This document shows, in pieces, positions 27,215 to 36,681 of a DNA stretch of 64,000 nucleotides (within the stretch, counting starts at the first letter, position 1; each line of letters begins with the position of its first letter). The notes under the pieces were generated by a model. It was given only the letters and a program-made list of their open reading frames with translations. It made no database searches and was not told where the DNA came from. The translations under genes were made by a program, and so were the position numbers. Source of the DNA: Pseudanabaena sp. (GTDB lineage Bacteria; Cyanobacteriota; Cyanobacteriia; Pseudanabaenales; Pseudanabaenaceae). Location of the stretch: positions 52,166 through 116,165 of the forward strand of contig QBLS01000007.1 in the NCBI GenBank assembly GCA_003249015.1, given 5' to 3'.

Positions 27215-28828
27215 TCAACGCCCTGTGGGTAAAGTCGGCGAAACTTTTGGGGTGGCGCTTGGAGTTGCCACAGGTCGATTAGGTGACGGGGTAGGGTTAA
27301 GAGTTGGTGGAGGTGAGTTAATGGTCGCTGGACTTGTCGGACTAGGTGTGATTGTTGGTTGTGTTGCTGGGGGAGTATCAACTTTCTTTTCTCCCAAAAT
27401 GCTTGGACTACCATCATCAAATACTCCCGCAATACTGGAAATCATTAGAGTTGCCAAAGTTCCGACAAACAAAGCTTTCCAGCCCAAGTCAGAAATATCA
27501 CGACGACGAGAGGGAATCAGGGCAATTGTGCCTCCCACAAAAATCCCTACCGAGGCAAGGTGAGCAAATCCAGACAAGGCATAGCTGACAATAATTACAG
27601 TGCGATCGCTAATCAATCCATCTTTAGAAGCTTGAGCCAAGGCTTGATAGGGAGGGATCGCTGTTTCTAACAGGCGGCGACCAATAATCACCGAAGCCGT
27701 CCACGAGTCATCCAAAGATACACCAGTTAAAAGGGTTAAGGGATAAAACAAAGCCCCTTGAATATTAGGTAAGTTAACTACCTTGAAAATATCGCTAATC
27801 GTTGCCAACCAGCCAAAAATTTGATTAACAAGATCAACTAGACCCACAACTAAAATCAAAATTGCTGCGATCGAAGCTGCCATTTTCAATCCATCTAGAG
27901 CACCAATGATCGTGGCATCCATTGGACTCATCTTTTTCATTACCTCGCCGCCTACATTTTCCAGCTCACCTTCTTCTTCAGGGTTTGCCGACTTATCTTC
28001 CTTAGGAATACCACCCATAGTCAGGGGTACTTCTGTCTCAGGCACCAAAATCTTTGATAATACAAAACAAGCAGGAATGGCAATGATTGAAGCTGAAACC
28101 AAATGACCCAGAATGTTGGGAAATACAGGGCGTAAAAAACTAGTGTAAATAGCCAGAGTGGAAGAAGCCGCAGTTCCAAAACAACAAGATAAAATTGCAC
28201 ATAGTTCACTGCGGGTCATCTTAGGGAGATAGGGTTTAACAACAATGGCAGCCTCAATACCTACAAAGATATTTGCTGCGCCACTTAGCGACTCCGCCCC
28301 ACTCAGACGCATTGTCCAAAAGAATAGCTTGGCGAATACATCTACAATTTTCTGAATGATCCCCACATTTTCGAGTAGTGCCATGAACCCTGAGAAAAAA
28401 ATCACCGCAGGCAAAGCCCGAAAAGCAAATACATAGGACAATCGGTTCGTGGTGCAGTAGCTTGCCGCAGCATTTGCCACACTGGTCAAATCATCCAGCA
28501 AAACTTGACCAGGAGGGCAAGTCCCATCAGGTTTTAGAGGCAGCAGTACATAAGGTTCCTGCCCCGTAGGAGGGACAAGTAAACGACCAAACACAAACCT
28601 TGCTCCTGTGTCAGCCGACGCAAAGATGCCATCTAACAGAGCGCTAAACCACCGCAAAGCTTCTCGCGTTTGAGGTTGTTGAAACACCAAGTATCCCAGT
28701 AATAGCTGTAGTCCTATTCCCCAAATAATCACTCGCCAAGGAATCACTCGACGGTCTTCAGAAAAAATCCAAGCGATAAAGCAAAATCCAAAAATGCCAA
28801 AGAAAGAAACAAAATTTAGGTAAGTCAT
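27215..28828 (-). CDS. NupC/CNT-family concentrative nucleoside transporter
   Basis: The 537-residue protein is a nucleoside:cation symporter by family. It shows the CNT order: two N-terminal helices, the gate region FVFGRLLVPP, FRALPAVIFFSGFMALLEN, GAESLSGAANIFVGIEAAI, and the late FALSGFAHLASVGIFVGG-like segment. A loop of charged residues (about 265-295, DKSANPEEEGELENV) sits mid-protein. The last 60 residues are a Pro/Thr/Ser-rich tail (PTPSPNRPVATPSATPKV) unlike normal family members, probably disordered. It is convergent with the DUF6825-like gene. Purine or pyrimidine preference cannot be read. Confidence 0.9.
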   Translation of the reverse strand: MTYLNFVSFFGIFGFCFIAWIFSEDRRVIPWRVIIWGIGLQLLLGYLVFQQPQTREALRWFSALLDGIFASADTGARFVFGRLLVPPTGQEPYVLLPLKPDGTCPPGQVLLDDLTSVANAAASYCTTNRLSYVFAFRALPAVIFFSGFMALLENVGIIQKIVDVFAKLFFWTMRLSGAESLSGAANIFVGIEAAIVVKPYLPKMTRSELCAILSCCFGTAASSTLAIYTSFLRPVFPNILGHLVSASIIAIPACFVLSKILVPETEVPLTMGGIPKEDKSANPEEEGELENVGGEVMKKMSPMDATIIGALDGLKMAASIAAILILVVGLVDLVNQIFGWLATISDIFKVVNLPNIQGALFYPLTLLTGVSLDDSWTASVIIGRRLLETAIPPYQALAQASKDGLISDRTVIIVSYALSGFAHLASVGIFVGGTIALIPSRRRDISDLGWKALFVGTLATLMISSIAGVFDDGSPSILGEKKVDTPPATQPTITPSPTSPATINSPPPTLNPTPSPNRPVATPSATPKVSPTLPTGR

Positions 28829-29183
28829 GGCTGCTACTTGAGGATAAGGTTACTCAAAAACTAGAGGGGTAGATATGGCGTTTTTCGTTTAATGAAAACC
28901 TAGAAATTTCTTTAAAAGCACGACTCTGCCCCACTTTTAAACAATTCTTTACTACTTTAAGCATCAATTAAGTAACTAGGCGCAATTAAGTGTAAAACCC
29001 CAAAACCTGTGGTGCACGCTGCATAGGTTTTAGATCTGTTTTTTTATCATTTCTAGCTACTTAGGCTGTATACGGCGATTAAAACGATTAAAAAGTAAAT
29101 TTAGGTTTACCCTTGTAAAATCCAATCAAAATGTTACGATAATAAATGCTTTAAACCATGTCATTTAGCTGAGAGAACAAACT
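28829..29183. other. Divergent intergenic region upstream of rpsT
   Basis: No gene is seen in these 355 bases. A weak hairpin (ccccaaaacctgtggtgcacgctgcataggtttt) lies at about 28998-29032. A plausible rpsT promoter is TTGTAA (29113) with TACGAT/GATAAT near 29135-29143; neither spacing is ideal. Confidence 0.4.
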
Positions 29184-29477
29184 GTGGCAAACATCAAGTC
29201 ATCAAAAAAGCGTATTCAAATCGCTGAGCGTAACCGTCTGCATAATAAATCATATAAGTCAGCCGTCAAGACTTTAATGAAAAGCTACTTAGAAGCAGTT
29301 GCAGCATATAAAGCTAATCCGACTCCTGAGGCACTCGAATCCGTAAATGCTAAGCAATCCTTGGCTTACAGCAAAATTGATCGTGCCGTCAAGCGCGGAG
29401 TTCTTCATGGCAATACGGGTGCACGCCGTAAGTCAAAGCTTGCTATAGCACTTAAGAAAGCTGTTGTCACAAACTAA
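29184..29477 (+). CDS. rpsT: 30S ribosomal protein S20
   Basis: The 97-residue basic helical protein binds 16S rRNA early in 30S assembly. The signature is [20 protein letters not shown], then [20 protein letters not shown]. The start is GTG 29184, preceded by GAGAGAA at 29171-29177. It stands alone, without the rpoB or tatD neighbours seen in some cyanobacteria. Confidence 0.97.
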   Translation: MANIKSSKKRIQIAERNRLHNKSYKSAVKTLMKSYLEAVAAYKANPTPEALESVNAKQSLAYSKIDRAVKRGVLHGNTGARRKSKLAIALKKAVVTN

Positions 29478-29905
29478 CTAAACTGTCTTATAGGTTAGGT
29501 TTAGACATCTTTGTTAGCCTCTAAATTCAGCCCTATCCTCAACGAGATAGGCAAGTCAGAAAAATTGATGGGGTTGCTATCGCAGAGTTTATAGCTAAAG
29601 CAATGTTTCTTGATTAGTAACATTTTGTAAAGAAGTTGATGGGGACATTGCTTTAGCTGTTAGATTCAAATTAACTTAGTATGAAAAGAGTTTTTTAGTT
29701 AAATCTACTTACTAGAAGTCAAATCCTTATAGTTGCCTTTGGGATTTTTCTGAAGAAAAAGTTTTTTGATGGCTAGAGTATTTGATCGGATTGTTGAATA
29801 AAGCACTTGATATTCTGATATCTCCAATCTGTGATATCGAGATAATTAATTAAAATTAATCGTTTACTTAGTATTTCACCAAGATCATCCTGTCATCATA
29901 TCTAA
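29478..29905. other. Intergenic region with a long inverted repeat
   Basis: The 428 bases contain no gene that I can support. The notable feature is a perfect 14-base inverted repeat at 29593-29658. The rest is AT-rich. Confidence 0.45.
29593..29658. repeat. 14-base perfect inverted repeat with 38-base spacer
   Basis: The arm agctaaagcaatgt (29593-29606) is exactly complementary to acattgctttagct (29645-29658). It lies 115 bases after rpsT. The T run that would mark a terminator is missing. Confidence 0.65.
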
Positions 29906-30136
29906 ATGTCTAATTCTGACAAAGACAAGTTTTTCAGCCCTATCTCTAGCTTTAGAGGTGAGTTTTCGCCTCAAAACATTGCATTCGATGCAAACTTGCA
30001 AGAATTTACTAATCGTATCTCTCTAATATGTGGACTGGAAACGGGGGGTAAAATTACTCCGATAGACGCTTACAACCAGATTAAAGAGCTTTGGATTCAG
30101 TTAGACCACTCTCGTAAAAATCTTTTGGGTGATTAA
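29906..30136 (+). CDS. Small conserved cyanobacterial protein (DUF7219-like)
   Basis: The 76-residue product contains FRGEFSPQNIAFDANLQEF, then ISLICGLETGGKITPIDAYNQIKELW. The pattern F-P-x-NL-x-FNANLQEF...L(E)TxGK is a small conserved cyanobacterial family that I recall as DUF7219; no function is known to me. It has no signal peptide or membrane segment and is probably all-helical. It lies 316 bases upstream of the helicase on the same strand. Confidence 0.65.
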   Translation: MSNSDKDKFFSPISSFRGEFSPQNIAFDANLQEFTNRISLICGLETGGKITPIDAYNQIKELWIQLDHSRKNLLGD

Positions 30137-30451
30137 CTCCAAATAGGCTCAGAGTTCGTAAGTCTCCCTACCATTAGCTATAGATCCATTAAAAGACTGT
30201 TTACATTCTTTAACATGGGTTTATACTATTTAATAATTAATGTCATTTTGCTGATTTCTACCATTGCATGACTATCCAAAGCAATCTTAATCTTTGGAAG
30301 CTGAGGTTTTCATAGGAAAACTTTTTTTAAATCCCTTAAAATTTAGGGCAGAGATGTCCTTCGGCTTTGTATTTGATTGTTTATCGCGTGCGATTGGCAG
30401 AATAGGCGAACTGTTCTTAGAACAAATTTGCTGCAAATCTTAGGATCATCC
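30137..30451 (+). other. Long leader region of the DEAD-box helicase gene
   Basis: The 315 bases are AT-rich and hold no gene. Cold-induced helicase genes in cyanobacteria have long regulated leaders, and this gap would allow one. An imperfect hairpin around cccttaaaatttaggg (near 30333-30350) is the only local structure I see. Confidence 0.35.
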
Positions 30452-31978
30452 ATGCCCTCATCTTTTCTTTCTCTCGGTATTTCGGAAGCTCGTGTTGCTA
30501 AATTGGAGTCAATTGGTTTCACCGAACCGACAGCCATTCAACAACAGGCTATTCCTCAATTATTAGCGGGTGCAGATGTACTCGGACAGGCTCAAACTGG
30601 CACAGGGAAAACGGCAGCTTTTGCACTCCCAATTTTAGAGCGTCTCGATCTTAACAGTGACTCTTTACAGGCGCTGATTTTAACCCCAACTCGTGAACTT
30701 GCTATTCAAGTTGGACAAGCTTTACGGAGCTTCAACACCAAGCCAGGTGCGAAAATCCTGACCGTTTATGGTGGTTCAGCTATTGATCGTCAAATGATCC
30801 AGCTTGATCGTGGCGTTCATGTTGTCGTGGGTACACCAGGTCGTGTAATTGACTTAATGGAGCGTGGCAAGCTTAAGCTTGAGCATCTAGCTTGGTTTGT
30901 ACTTGATGAAGCCGATGAAATGCTTAACATGGGCTTCATTCAAGATGTAGAAAGGATTTTGGTGACAACTCCTGCTTCTAAGCAAAGCACCTTCTTTTCG
31001 GCGACAATGCCTCCTGCGGTCAAGCGTCTAGTTAAAAACTTTTTGAAGTCTCCTGTAACCGTTAAGGTTGAGACCCAAGATTCCACACCAACTCGTATTG
31101 ATCAGCAGATCTATTTAGTTCCTTATCACTTGACCAAAGAAGAAGCTTTGCTGCCTGTTTTAGAATACGAAGCTCCTACTTCTGCGATTATTTTTGTACG
31201 TACTAAAGATTCTGCTAGTCGATTGACTGAAGTATTGCAATCTTCTGGTCATAGTGTTGATGAGTACCACGGTAATCTGTCCCAGTCTCAACGTGAAAAT
31301 TTACTGCGTCGTTTCCGTAACCAACAGGTTCGCTGGGTTGTCGCTACGGATATTGCAGCGCGTGGGTTGGATATTGATGGTTTAACTCATGTATTTAACC
31401 TTGATATTCCAGATGATCCCGAGCGCTATGTTCACCGCATTGGTAGAACTGGTCGAGCTGGCAAGAAGGGAATTGCGATTACTCTGATTTCTGGAAAAGA
31501 GCGTTACAAGCTGCGTCAGTTAGAACAACAAGTGGGAATGCCTTTGCCTCCAATTCCTCTCCCTACTGTTGCCCAGATTCAGGAACGTCGCATTGGGCGT
31601 TTTACTGAGCAAATTCTTCAAGCTCTGGCGGGTGAACGACTAGCTTCTTTCTTGCCTCTAGTATCTCAGTTGGTTGAGGATTATGATCCTCAGGCGATCG
31701 CAGCTGCAGCTCTACAACTTGCATATACTCAATTGCAGTCAGAAAAGTCTGAACAAGCTGCTTTGCAAGTTTTGGCTAAGCAACCTCACAGTCCATCGGG
31801 TGGTCGCGATCGCGGCGATCGTGATGGTGGTGGCGGTTCCTATAATAGTGGCAAGCCGATTAAGCGTGGACAGAGTGGATATCGTGGTCGCGAAGGCGGC
31901 GGCGGTAGTCGCGAAAGTGGTGGTTATGACTCGCGTCGTCCTTCTCGCGATCGCTCTTCCGCTCCTGTTAAGTACTAA
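30452..31978 (+). CDS. DEAD-box ATP-dependent RNA helicase (CrhR/DeaD-like)
   Basis: The 508-residue enzyme unwinds RNA duplexes with ATP. The motifs are in order: Q motif (EPTAIQQQAIP), AQTGTGKT, PTRELAIQV, VGTPGR, DEAD, SAT, ATDIAARGLDIDG and HRIGRTGRAGKKG. The C-terminus (about 445-508) is Gly/Arg/Asp-rich with RGG-like repeats (GGRDRGDRDGGGG), suitable for RNA binding. ATG 30452 is chosen because TAGGA precedes it by six bases and the Q motif follows; the frame is open to 30377. It may be the cold-stress helicase CrhR. Confidence 0.94.
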   Translation: MPSSFLSLGISEARVAKLESIGFTEPTAIQQQAIPQLLAGADVLGQAQTGTGKTAAFALPILERLDLNSDSLQALILTPTRELAIQVGQALRSFNTKPGAKILTVYGGSAIDRQMIQLDRGVHVVVGTPGRVIDLMERGKLKLEHLAWFVLDEADEMLNMGFIQDVERILVTTPASKQSTFFSATMPPAVKRLVKNFLKSPVTVKVETQDSTPTRIDQQIYLVPYHLTKEEALLPVLEYEAPTSAIIFVRTKDSASRLTEVLQSSGHSVDEYHGNLSQSQRENLLRRFRNQQVRWVVATDIAARGLDIDGLTHVFNLDIPDDPERYVHRIGRTGRAGKKGIAITLISGKERYKLRQLEQQVGMPLPPIPLPTVAQIQERRIGRFTEQILQALAGERLASFLPLVSQLVEDYDPQAIAAAALQLAYTQLQSEKSEQAALQVLAKQPHSPSGGRDRGDRDGGGGSYNSGKPIKRGQSGYRGREGGGGSRESGGYDSRRPSRDRSSAPVKY

Positions 31979-32157
31979 CGAAAGTATAGGTGGCTAGAAG
32001 TGCCGCTTATCTCTCTATTTTAGGAATTCACCTGATAGCTCGATTCTTGTATCTGGTGTATTAGGTGACAATCTTAAATAACTAATCGCAGCCCAAGATG
32101 TTTGCAATAAGTTTTTCTGTAAAGCTTTAGCAATTATCTTGGGCTAAATATTTGATG

Positions 32158-32253
32158 CTATAGCTGTAGTCATTCTTGTTAGCAAATAAAAACCAGAAGA
32201 TCAGTGGCGACGCGCAGCGCCGTCACTCGCTATAAAAGTGACTACAGTTATAG
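32158..32253. repeat. MITE-like element with 15-base terminal inverted repeats
   Basis: The left end ctatagctgtagtca matches the complement of the right end tgactacagttatag with one mismatch. The centre holds ccagaagatcagtggcgacgcgcagcgccgtcactcgc, the palindrome family core. The left end and flank recur at 19311. Confidence 0.75.
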
Positions 32254-32291
32254 AAAGAGAAAATGCGTGTTTCTCTCTCTATAACTATCGC

Positions 32292-32340
32292 CATAAAACC
32301 AAATAGAGAGTCGCAGCGCGACTCTCTATTTGGTTTTATG
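32292..32340. repeat. Near-perfect palindrome upstream of the MFS gene
   Basis: The arms cataaaaccaaatagagagt and complement meet at a cgcagcg centre. It lies 29 bases before the MFS start, in a leader position, so it cannot be a terminator for a left-hand gene alone. Confidence 0.7.
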
Positions 32341-32369
32341 AATCTAAGTAATTGATATAAGTATGTGCT

Positions 32370-33623
32370 ATGCAGTCTCTTAACACTTTTTCTAGCCTTG
32401 ATACTTCGCTTCGCAAGAATTTGACTGCGATTTTTTGGGCTGGTCTATTTTTTTGGTCAAGTATGGCTTCACAACTGCCAACGATTCCCCTCTACATTCG
32501 TTCCTTAACTCAATCCTATGATGAGATTGGAATGGTAATGGGTTCTTTTGCGATCGGCTTACTTGTCTGTCGCTCTTATTTAGGAAGACTTTCTGACCGC
32601 AAAGGTAGGCGTTATACCATGAGAATTGGACTGATTGTGGCGACCATTATGCCTTTATGTTATGCAGTGCTCCCTTCCATTCCCTTATTAATGGTTTGTC
32701 GCGCCGTGCATGGGATCAGTATCGCTGCCTTTGCTTCGAGCTATAGCGCTTTGATTGCTGACCTTGCTCCTATTGAGAAGCGCGGCGAAATAATTGGATA
32801 TATGAGTTTAGTTAACCCTTTGGGGTTAGCTTTTGGTCCCGCGATCGGTGGTGTGATTTATGAAGTTTGGGGATATCAGCTTCTATTTGTTTGTGCTTCT
32901 TTATTCGCTTTGATTGGGCTGGTTTTAACCACGCAAATAGAAACTGAAGGGTTGGTAAGCGATCGCGAAATACAGGCAGTAGTAAAACTGGGCTTCTGGC
33001 AAACTTTGCTCAGCCCTAGAGTTAGGGTTCCATCGACAGTTTTGTTATTAGTGGGACTTGCTTTCGGGACACTTAGCTCTTTTATGCCAATTCTCATGGA
33101 GCAGAAAAATATGACTCTCAATGCGGGTGTATTTTACATGGCAGCCGCATTATCTGGATTTATTATTAGATTTCCTGTGGCGAGACTGAGTGACGAGTGG
33201 GGAAGGGGCATTTTTATTTCGATTGGTATCTGCTTTTATGGAATTTCCATGGTCATCATATTTTTTGCTAGCCACGATGTTGCCTTCTTATTGTCAGGAA
33301 TTGCGGAGGGGATTGGTGCTGGTATTGTGATCCCATCGGTTATCGCTTTGCTTGCTGATCGCACCGTGCCACAAGAGCGTGGCTATATATTTGGGATGAC
33401 ATGGATGGGCTTTGATGTCGGTATTGCTCTGGCGGGACCAATCATGGGCAAAATGATTGGATTAGTGGGGATCACCAATATTTTTGCGATCGCTACGGGA
33501 ATATGTGTGTTGGGATTATTGATATTCTGCACGCAATCTAATCAAACTGTGGCAGCATCACTTAAATTTGCTACAGGAAAATCTAGCGATCACTATGCGA
33601 TAAAATCATCAGCATCTTATTAA
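32370..33623 (+). CDS. Major facilitator superfamily transporter
   Basis: The 417-residue protein has 12 predicted helices and the MFS loop 2-3 motif (RSYLGRLSDRKGRRYTM), with a weaker copy between helices 8 and 9 (RFPVARLSDEWGRG). It belongs with drug- or metabolite-exporting MFS proteins; the substrate is not predictable. It stands alone after a repeat cluster. Confidence 0.9.
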   Translation: MQSLNTFSSLDTSLRKNLTAIFWAGLFFWSSMASQLPTIPLYIRSLTQSYDEIGMVMGSFAIGLLVCRSYLGRLSDRKGRRYTMRIGLIVATIMPLCYAVLPSIPLLMVCRAVHGISIAAFASSYSALIADLAPIEKRGEIIGYMSLVNPLGLAFGPAIGGVIYEVWGYQLLFVCASLFALIGLVLTTQIETEGLVSDREIQAVVKLGFWQTLLSPRVRVPSTVLLLVGLAFGTLSSFMPILMEQKNMTLNAGVFYMAAALSGFIIRFPVARLSDEWGRGIFISIGICFYGISMVIIFFASHDVAFLLSGIAEGIGAGIVIPSVIALLADRTVPQERGYIFGMTWMGFDVGIALAGPIMGKMIGLVGITNIFAIATGICVLGLLIFCTQSNQTVAASLKFATGKSSDHYAIKSSASY

Positions 33624-33702
33624 AACCCCATGCTGATTCAACTGGATTAGTATGGAATCTTAGAAAAGCGCAAAACTCTGTCATAGGGAATTGGATTTGC
33701 AG

Positions 33703-34512
33703 ATGATTAAAAACAGTTGGCGCAATCAGCGAATACCAAGATCATTGTTTTTGATCGTCTTTGCCTTCTTCAGTTTAGAAAGTTTTTTATTGCCCCAGTA
33801 CAATCAATCACTCTTTGCTTCAGACTTGCCAGCAATTAATACAACTAAACGCGGTAAGTTGACCATTGGTGTAAAAGATAACTTGCCTCCATTGGGATTT
33901 CGCGATCGCAGTGGCAACTTATTAGGACTAGAAATTGATATCGCTCGCGAATTGGCAAAAGAACTAAGCTTAGCTATTGAGCTAGTTCCCCTTAAAAATC
34001 GCGATCGCCTTTTAGCAATCCAAAAAAATCAAGTTGATTTCACCATCGCCCAAATTACAGTCACCGCCAATCGCTCCCGTCTAGTTGATTTCTCTTTACC
34101 CTACTACACAGATAGTTCAGTGGTGATCGCTAAGCGTATTGTTGCCCCACAAGAACTAGAAAAAGCAGTAAATATCGGAGTTCTCAAAAACTCGGCAGCG
34201 ATCACAGTGATTCAATCTCGATTTCCTCAAGCATCGATAATTGGGGTCAGTTCCTACTTGAGTGGTCTGGAAGCTCTACGTGAAGGGAAAATCCAAGCTT
34301 TTGTTGGCGATCGCACTAGTTTGTGGCAATGGCTAAGTGAAAATCCTGAATATGCGGTAGTTGGGCAGCCCCTAGCCGTCCATAGTTTAGCGATCGCTTT
34401 GCCAAGAGGTTTGCAACATTTAGCCTTGCGCGATCAAGTATTTTCGATAGTGGATAAATGGCGAAAGAATGGCTGGCTCAAAGAGAGAGCGAAGTATTGG
34501 AATTTACCTTAA
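33703..34512 (+). CDS. Family 3 solute-binding protein (amino-acid ABC type)
   Basis: The product is about 269 residues long and has an N-terminal hydrophobic export segment (SLFLIVFAFFSLESFLL). A periplasmic-binding fold follows, with GKLTIGVKDNLPPLGFRDRSG, GLEIDIARELAKEL, and DFTIAQITVTANRSRLVDFS, the standard signature for polar amino acid receptors. No lipobox cysteine is seen. An in-frame TTG at 33691 could be an alternative start. There is no permease or ATPase gene adjacent, so it is an orphan receptor here. Confidence 0.88.
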   Translation: MIKNSWRNQRIPRSLFLIVFAFFSLESFLLPQYNQSLFASDLPAINTTKRGKLTIGVKDNLPPLGFRDRSGNLLGLEIDIARELAKELSLAIELVPLKNRDRLLAIQKNQVDFTIAQITVTANRSRLVDFSLPYYTDSSVVIAKRIVAPQELEKAVNIGVLKNSAAITVIQSRFPQASIIGVSSYLSGLEALREGKIQAFVGDRTSLWQWLSENPEYAVVGQPLAVHSLAIALPRGLQHLALRDQVFSIVDKWRKNGWLKERAKYWNLP

Positions 34513-34513
34513 C

Positions 34514-34552
34514 GCCACAAAAAAACCTCGCTTTGCGAGGTTTTTTTGTGGC
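34514..34552. terminator. Bidirectional intrinsic terminator
   Basis: The arms gccacaaaaaaacctcg and cgaggtttttttgtggc flank a CTTTG loop. It begins two bases after the binding-protein stop and precedes the end of the VKOR gene on the opposite strand. Its T runs work in both directions. Confidence 0.9.
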
Positions 34553-34572
34553 AGTGCTATTACTTAAATTAT

Positions 34573-35448
34573 TTAACTGCGATCGCCTGTAAACTTGGAG
34601 GCTTCGGCTAGCTCTTCTAAACTACGTCTACCAGACAGCATTTTGCCGTCGATTTCCCAAGTGGGAAAACCTGTAATACCCTTCTGCTGGCATAGCTGAG
34701 TTTGCGGATTTACACCTTTGGAATCACATTCCACGTAAGGAATCAACTTCTGAGCTTCACCAAATATCTTCTTTTGCTCAGCACAGTGCGAACACCAATA
34801 TGCACCATACATCTTGGCATTGGTTGCAGTTAAATGTTGCGCTAATCTACCAGCAAAAGAATTGCTCTGAGCCGTGAGTTTGCCCTGATTTGCATAGACT
34901 CCGAGAGTACCCGTGAGCGTAACAATAGCAACGAGCGCACCTGTAAATATGAGGTTGCCCACATCTTTCCAAGCATTGCCGAATATGGTTAACAGCCAAA
35001 TTGAGGTCATGGTAACTGCTGAAGATATGCAATAGAGGCAAATCTGGGGAGTACCGCCAATGCTGCCTGAGGCAAGCAAATACATCAAATATCCGCTGAA
35101 AACAAAGGTTGCGGATGACACCATAAACATTAAAAAGGCGGAAGTCTCTTTTAGCTGGCTCTGAGCTTTGGGTTCATCTCGCTTGAGGAGCAATGGTAAG
35201 GCAGCTAAAACTCCTAGGGTGAGATAGCTTAAAGCCCCAAATATCGTCAATGGAATTCCGAAAATCTTAGCGTACTCGCTACTTAGTACGAGGTCACAAC
35301 CACTGCCTTCAACTTCACAGAGGGCAACTTTTTGTCCGAAAAAATGAGTTACGGTTAAATAAGTTGTGAGAGAAAAGCCAAATATGGTCAAAGCAATGAT
35401 CGCAGGGCGCGACCACCGATGCAACCAAGGCTCAGATCGTTTTCGCAT
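34573..35448 (-). CDS. VKOR-thioredoxin fusion disulfide oxidoreductase
   Basis: The 291-residue protein joins a VKOR membrane domain (about 1-190, four to five helices) to a thioredoxin-like domain (about 200-291). Visible redox cysteines are CEVEGSGCDL in the first loop, CLYC in the quinone-reducing site, WCSHC in the thioredoxin site, and a further pair (VECDSKGVNPQTQLC). Cyanobacterial homologues form disulfides in exported proteins and pass electrons to quinones; a plant homologue supports PSII assembly. ATG 35448 is preferred, with AGGA six bases before it, over TTG 35463. Confidence 0.94.
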   Translation of the reverse strand: MRKRSEPWLHRWSRPAIIALTIFGFSLTTYLTVTHFFGQKVALCEVEGSGCDLVLSSEYAKIFGIPLTIFGALSYLTLGVLAALPLLLKRDEPKAQSQLKETSAFLMFMVSSATFVFSGYLMYLLASGSIGGTPQICLYCISSAVTMTSIWLLTIFGNAWKDVGNLIFTGALVAIVTLTGTLGVYANQGKLTAQSNSFAGRLAQHLTATNAKMYGAYWCSHCAEQKKIFGEAQKLIPYVECDSKGVNPQTQLCQQKGITGFPTWEIDGKMLSGRRSLEELAEASKFTGDRS

Positions 35449-35532
35449 AGCAGTTCCTGACAATTTATACCTACCAAGACAATATTACTTTCAACAATTG
35501 TAATAGATCTAGCCATCGCTAGTTTGAAACCA

Positions 35533-35613
35533 ATTCACAAAAGTATGACCACACTTTTGTGAATCAAAAAAACAAAAAGGGAGTGGTGGCGCTTCGCGCC
35601 GCCACTCCCTTTT
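35533..35613. repeat. Two adjacent dispersed hairpins
   Basis: A TTCACAAAAGT/ACTTTTGTGAA hairpin (35533-35564) is followed by aaaagggagtggtggcgc/gcgccgccactccctttt (35575-35613). Both flanking genes are on the minus strand. Confidence 0.7.
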
Positions 35614-35629
35614 GGGGACTGCCTAAGCT

Positions 35630-36502
35630 TCATTGATTTTTGAGCGCCATTGGCGGCGATCGCAATATCTGCTCTTCGACACTATGATTTATTTTTTTAC
35701 TAGCAATGTCCAAACGTACTGCATCCACAAATCGACTAACTCGAATTGGATCAATCGCCTGCTGAACTTGACCATTGCGCTTGAGAGAGCTAGAGACAAT
35801 TACACCGTCAGCGTACTCCATTAACTGAGATACATTATCCCAAGTCGCTCCAGAACCAACTAAAAGTGGAGTATCGCCGCAAGCAAGCTTGGCTTCTTTG
35901 AGATCTTCTGATGTCGGTGGATAACCTGTAGCCCAGCCCGACAAAATGACAGCATCCGCTAGTCCGCGATGGATTGTATCGTGGACAGCCGCCGAGATCT
36001 GAGGAACCGACATTGGCTGAGCGTGCTTTACCAAAACATCAGCAAAGATTTTTACGTCTGTTCCCAGCTCACGCCGATAGCGCAAGAGATTGTAAGCATC
36101 GCCCTCGATAACTCCTTGATCCGTTGCCATTACTCCCGTCAAAACGTTAACGCGAATAAACTTTGCACCGACACAGGATGCGATCGCTAATGCACTATGC
36201 CCGTCATTGCGGAGGACATTGATGCCTACAGGAATACCCACCATTTGCTTGACTCGATGCACGATCAGGCTCATGGAGCTAACCACCGCAGGATCGACTC
36301 GATTTTTTGTAAATGGTGCATCGAAGAAATTTTCGACAACAATGCCATGCACCCCGCCTGCGGCGAGTGCGGTAGCCTCCTGCTCGGCACGATCAATTAC
36401 TTCCTTAAGACTGCTCCCCCAACGTGGCGAAGTAGGCAATGGCAAAAGATGGATAACTCCGATGACGGGCTTTGGGGTATCAAATAAAATACTTAAATCC
36501 AC
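35630..36502 (-). CDS. btpA: BtpA-family protein, photosystem I biogenesis
   Basis: The 290-residue TIM-barrel-like protein starts with PKPVIGVIHLLPLPTSPRWG and contains GGVHGIVVENFFDAPF and DAVILSGWATGYPP, typical of BtpA/SgcQ. In Synechocystis, BtpA is an extrinsic thylakoid protein required to stabilise PSI reaction centre subunits, notably at low temperature. It is divergent from the LpxB-like gene. The family is clear; the function is taken from Synechocystis. Confidence 0.93.
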   Translation of the reverse strand: MDLSILFDTPKPVIGVIHLLPLPTSPRWGSSLKEVIDRAEQEATALAAGGVHGIVVENFFDAPFTKNRVDPAVVSSMSLIVHRVKQMVGIPVGINVLRNDGHSALAIASCVGAKFIRVNVLTGVMATDQGVIEGDAYNLLRYRRELGTDVKIFADVLVKHAQPMSVPQISAAVHDTIHRGLADAVILSGWATGYPPTSEDLKEAKLACGDTPLLVGSGATWDNVSQLMEYADGVIVSSSLKRNGQVQQAIDPIRVSRFVDAVRLDIASKKINHSVEEQILRSPPMALKNQ

Positions 36503-36681
36503 ATGAGTGACGCTTGTAAAAGACTGGAATAAAAAACTCAGTTATGAGCCTTTAATTAAACTTGATCATAAGTGCATCATTTTATCGTGAATTCGATCCC
36601 GTCATTTCAATTTCTAATGACAAAAAAGTAATTTTGAGGCAAAGCCCCAAGAGCAATGACTGCGCCGTAAAATAAGAAGCT

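Larger units (their letters stand above)
31979..32369. other. Repeat-rich intergenic region
   Basis: Three palindromic structures fill most of these 391 bases: an imperfect agcccaagat/atcttgggct pair (32092-32147), a MITE-like element (32158-32253) and a hairpin (32292-32340). No gene is seen. Confidence 0.5.
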
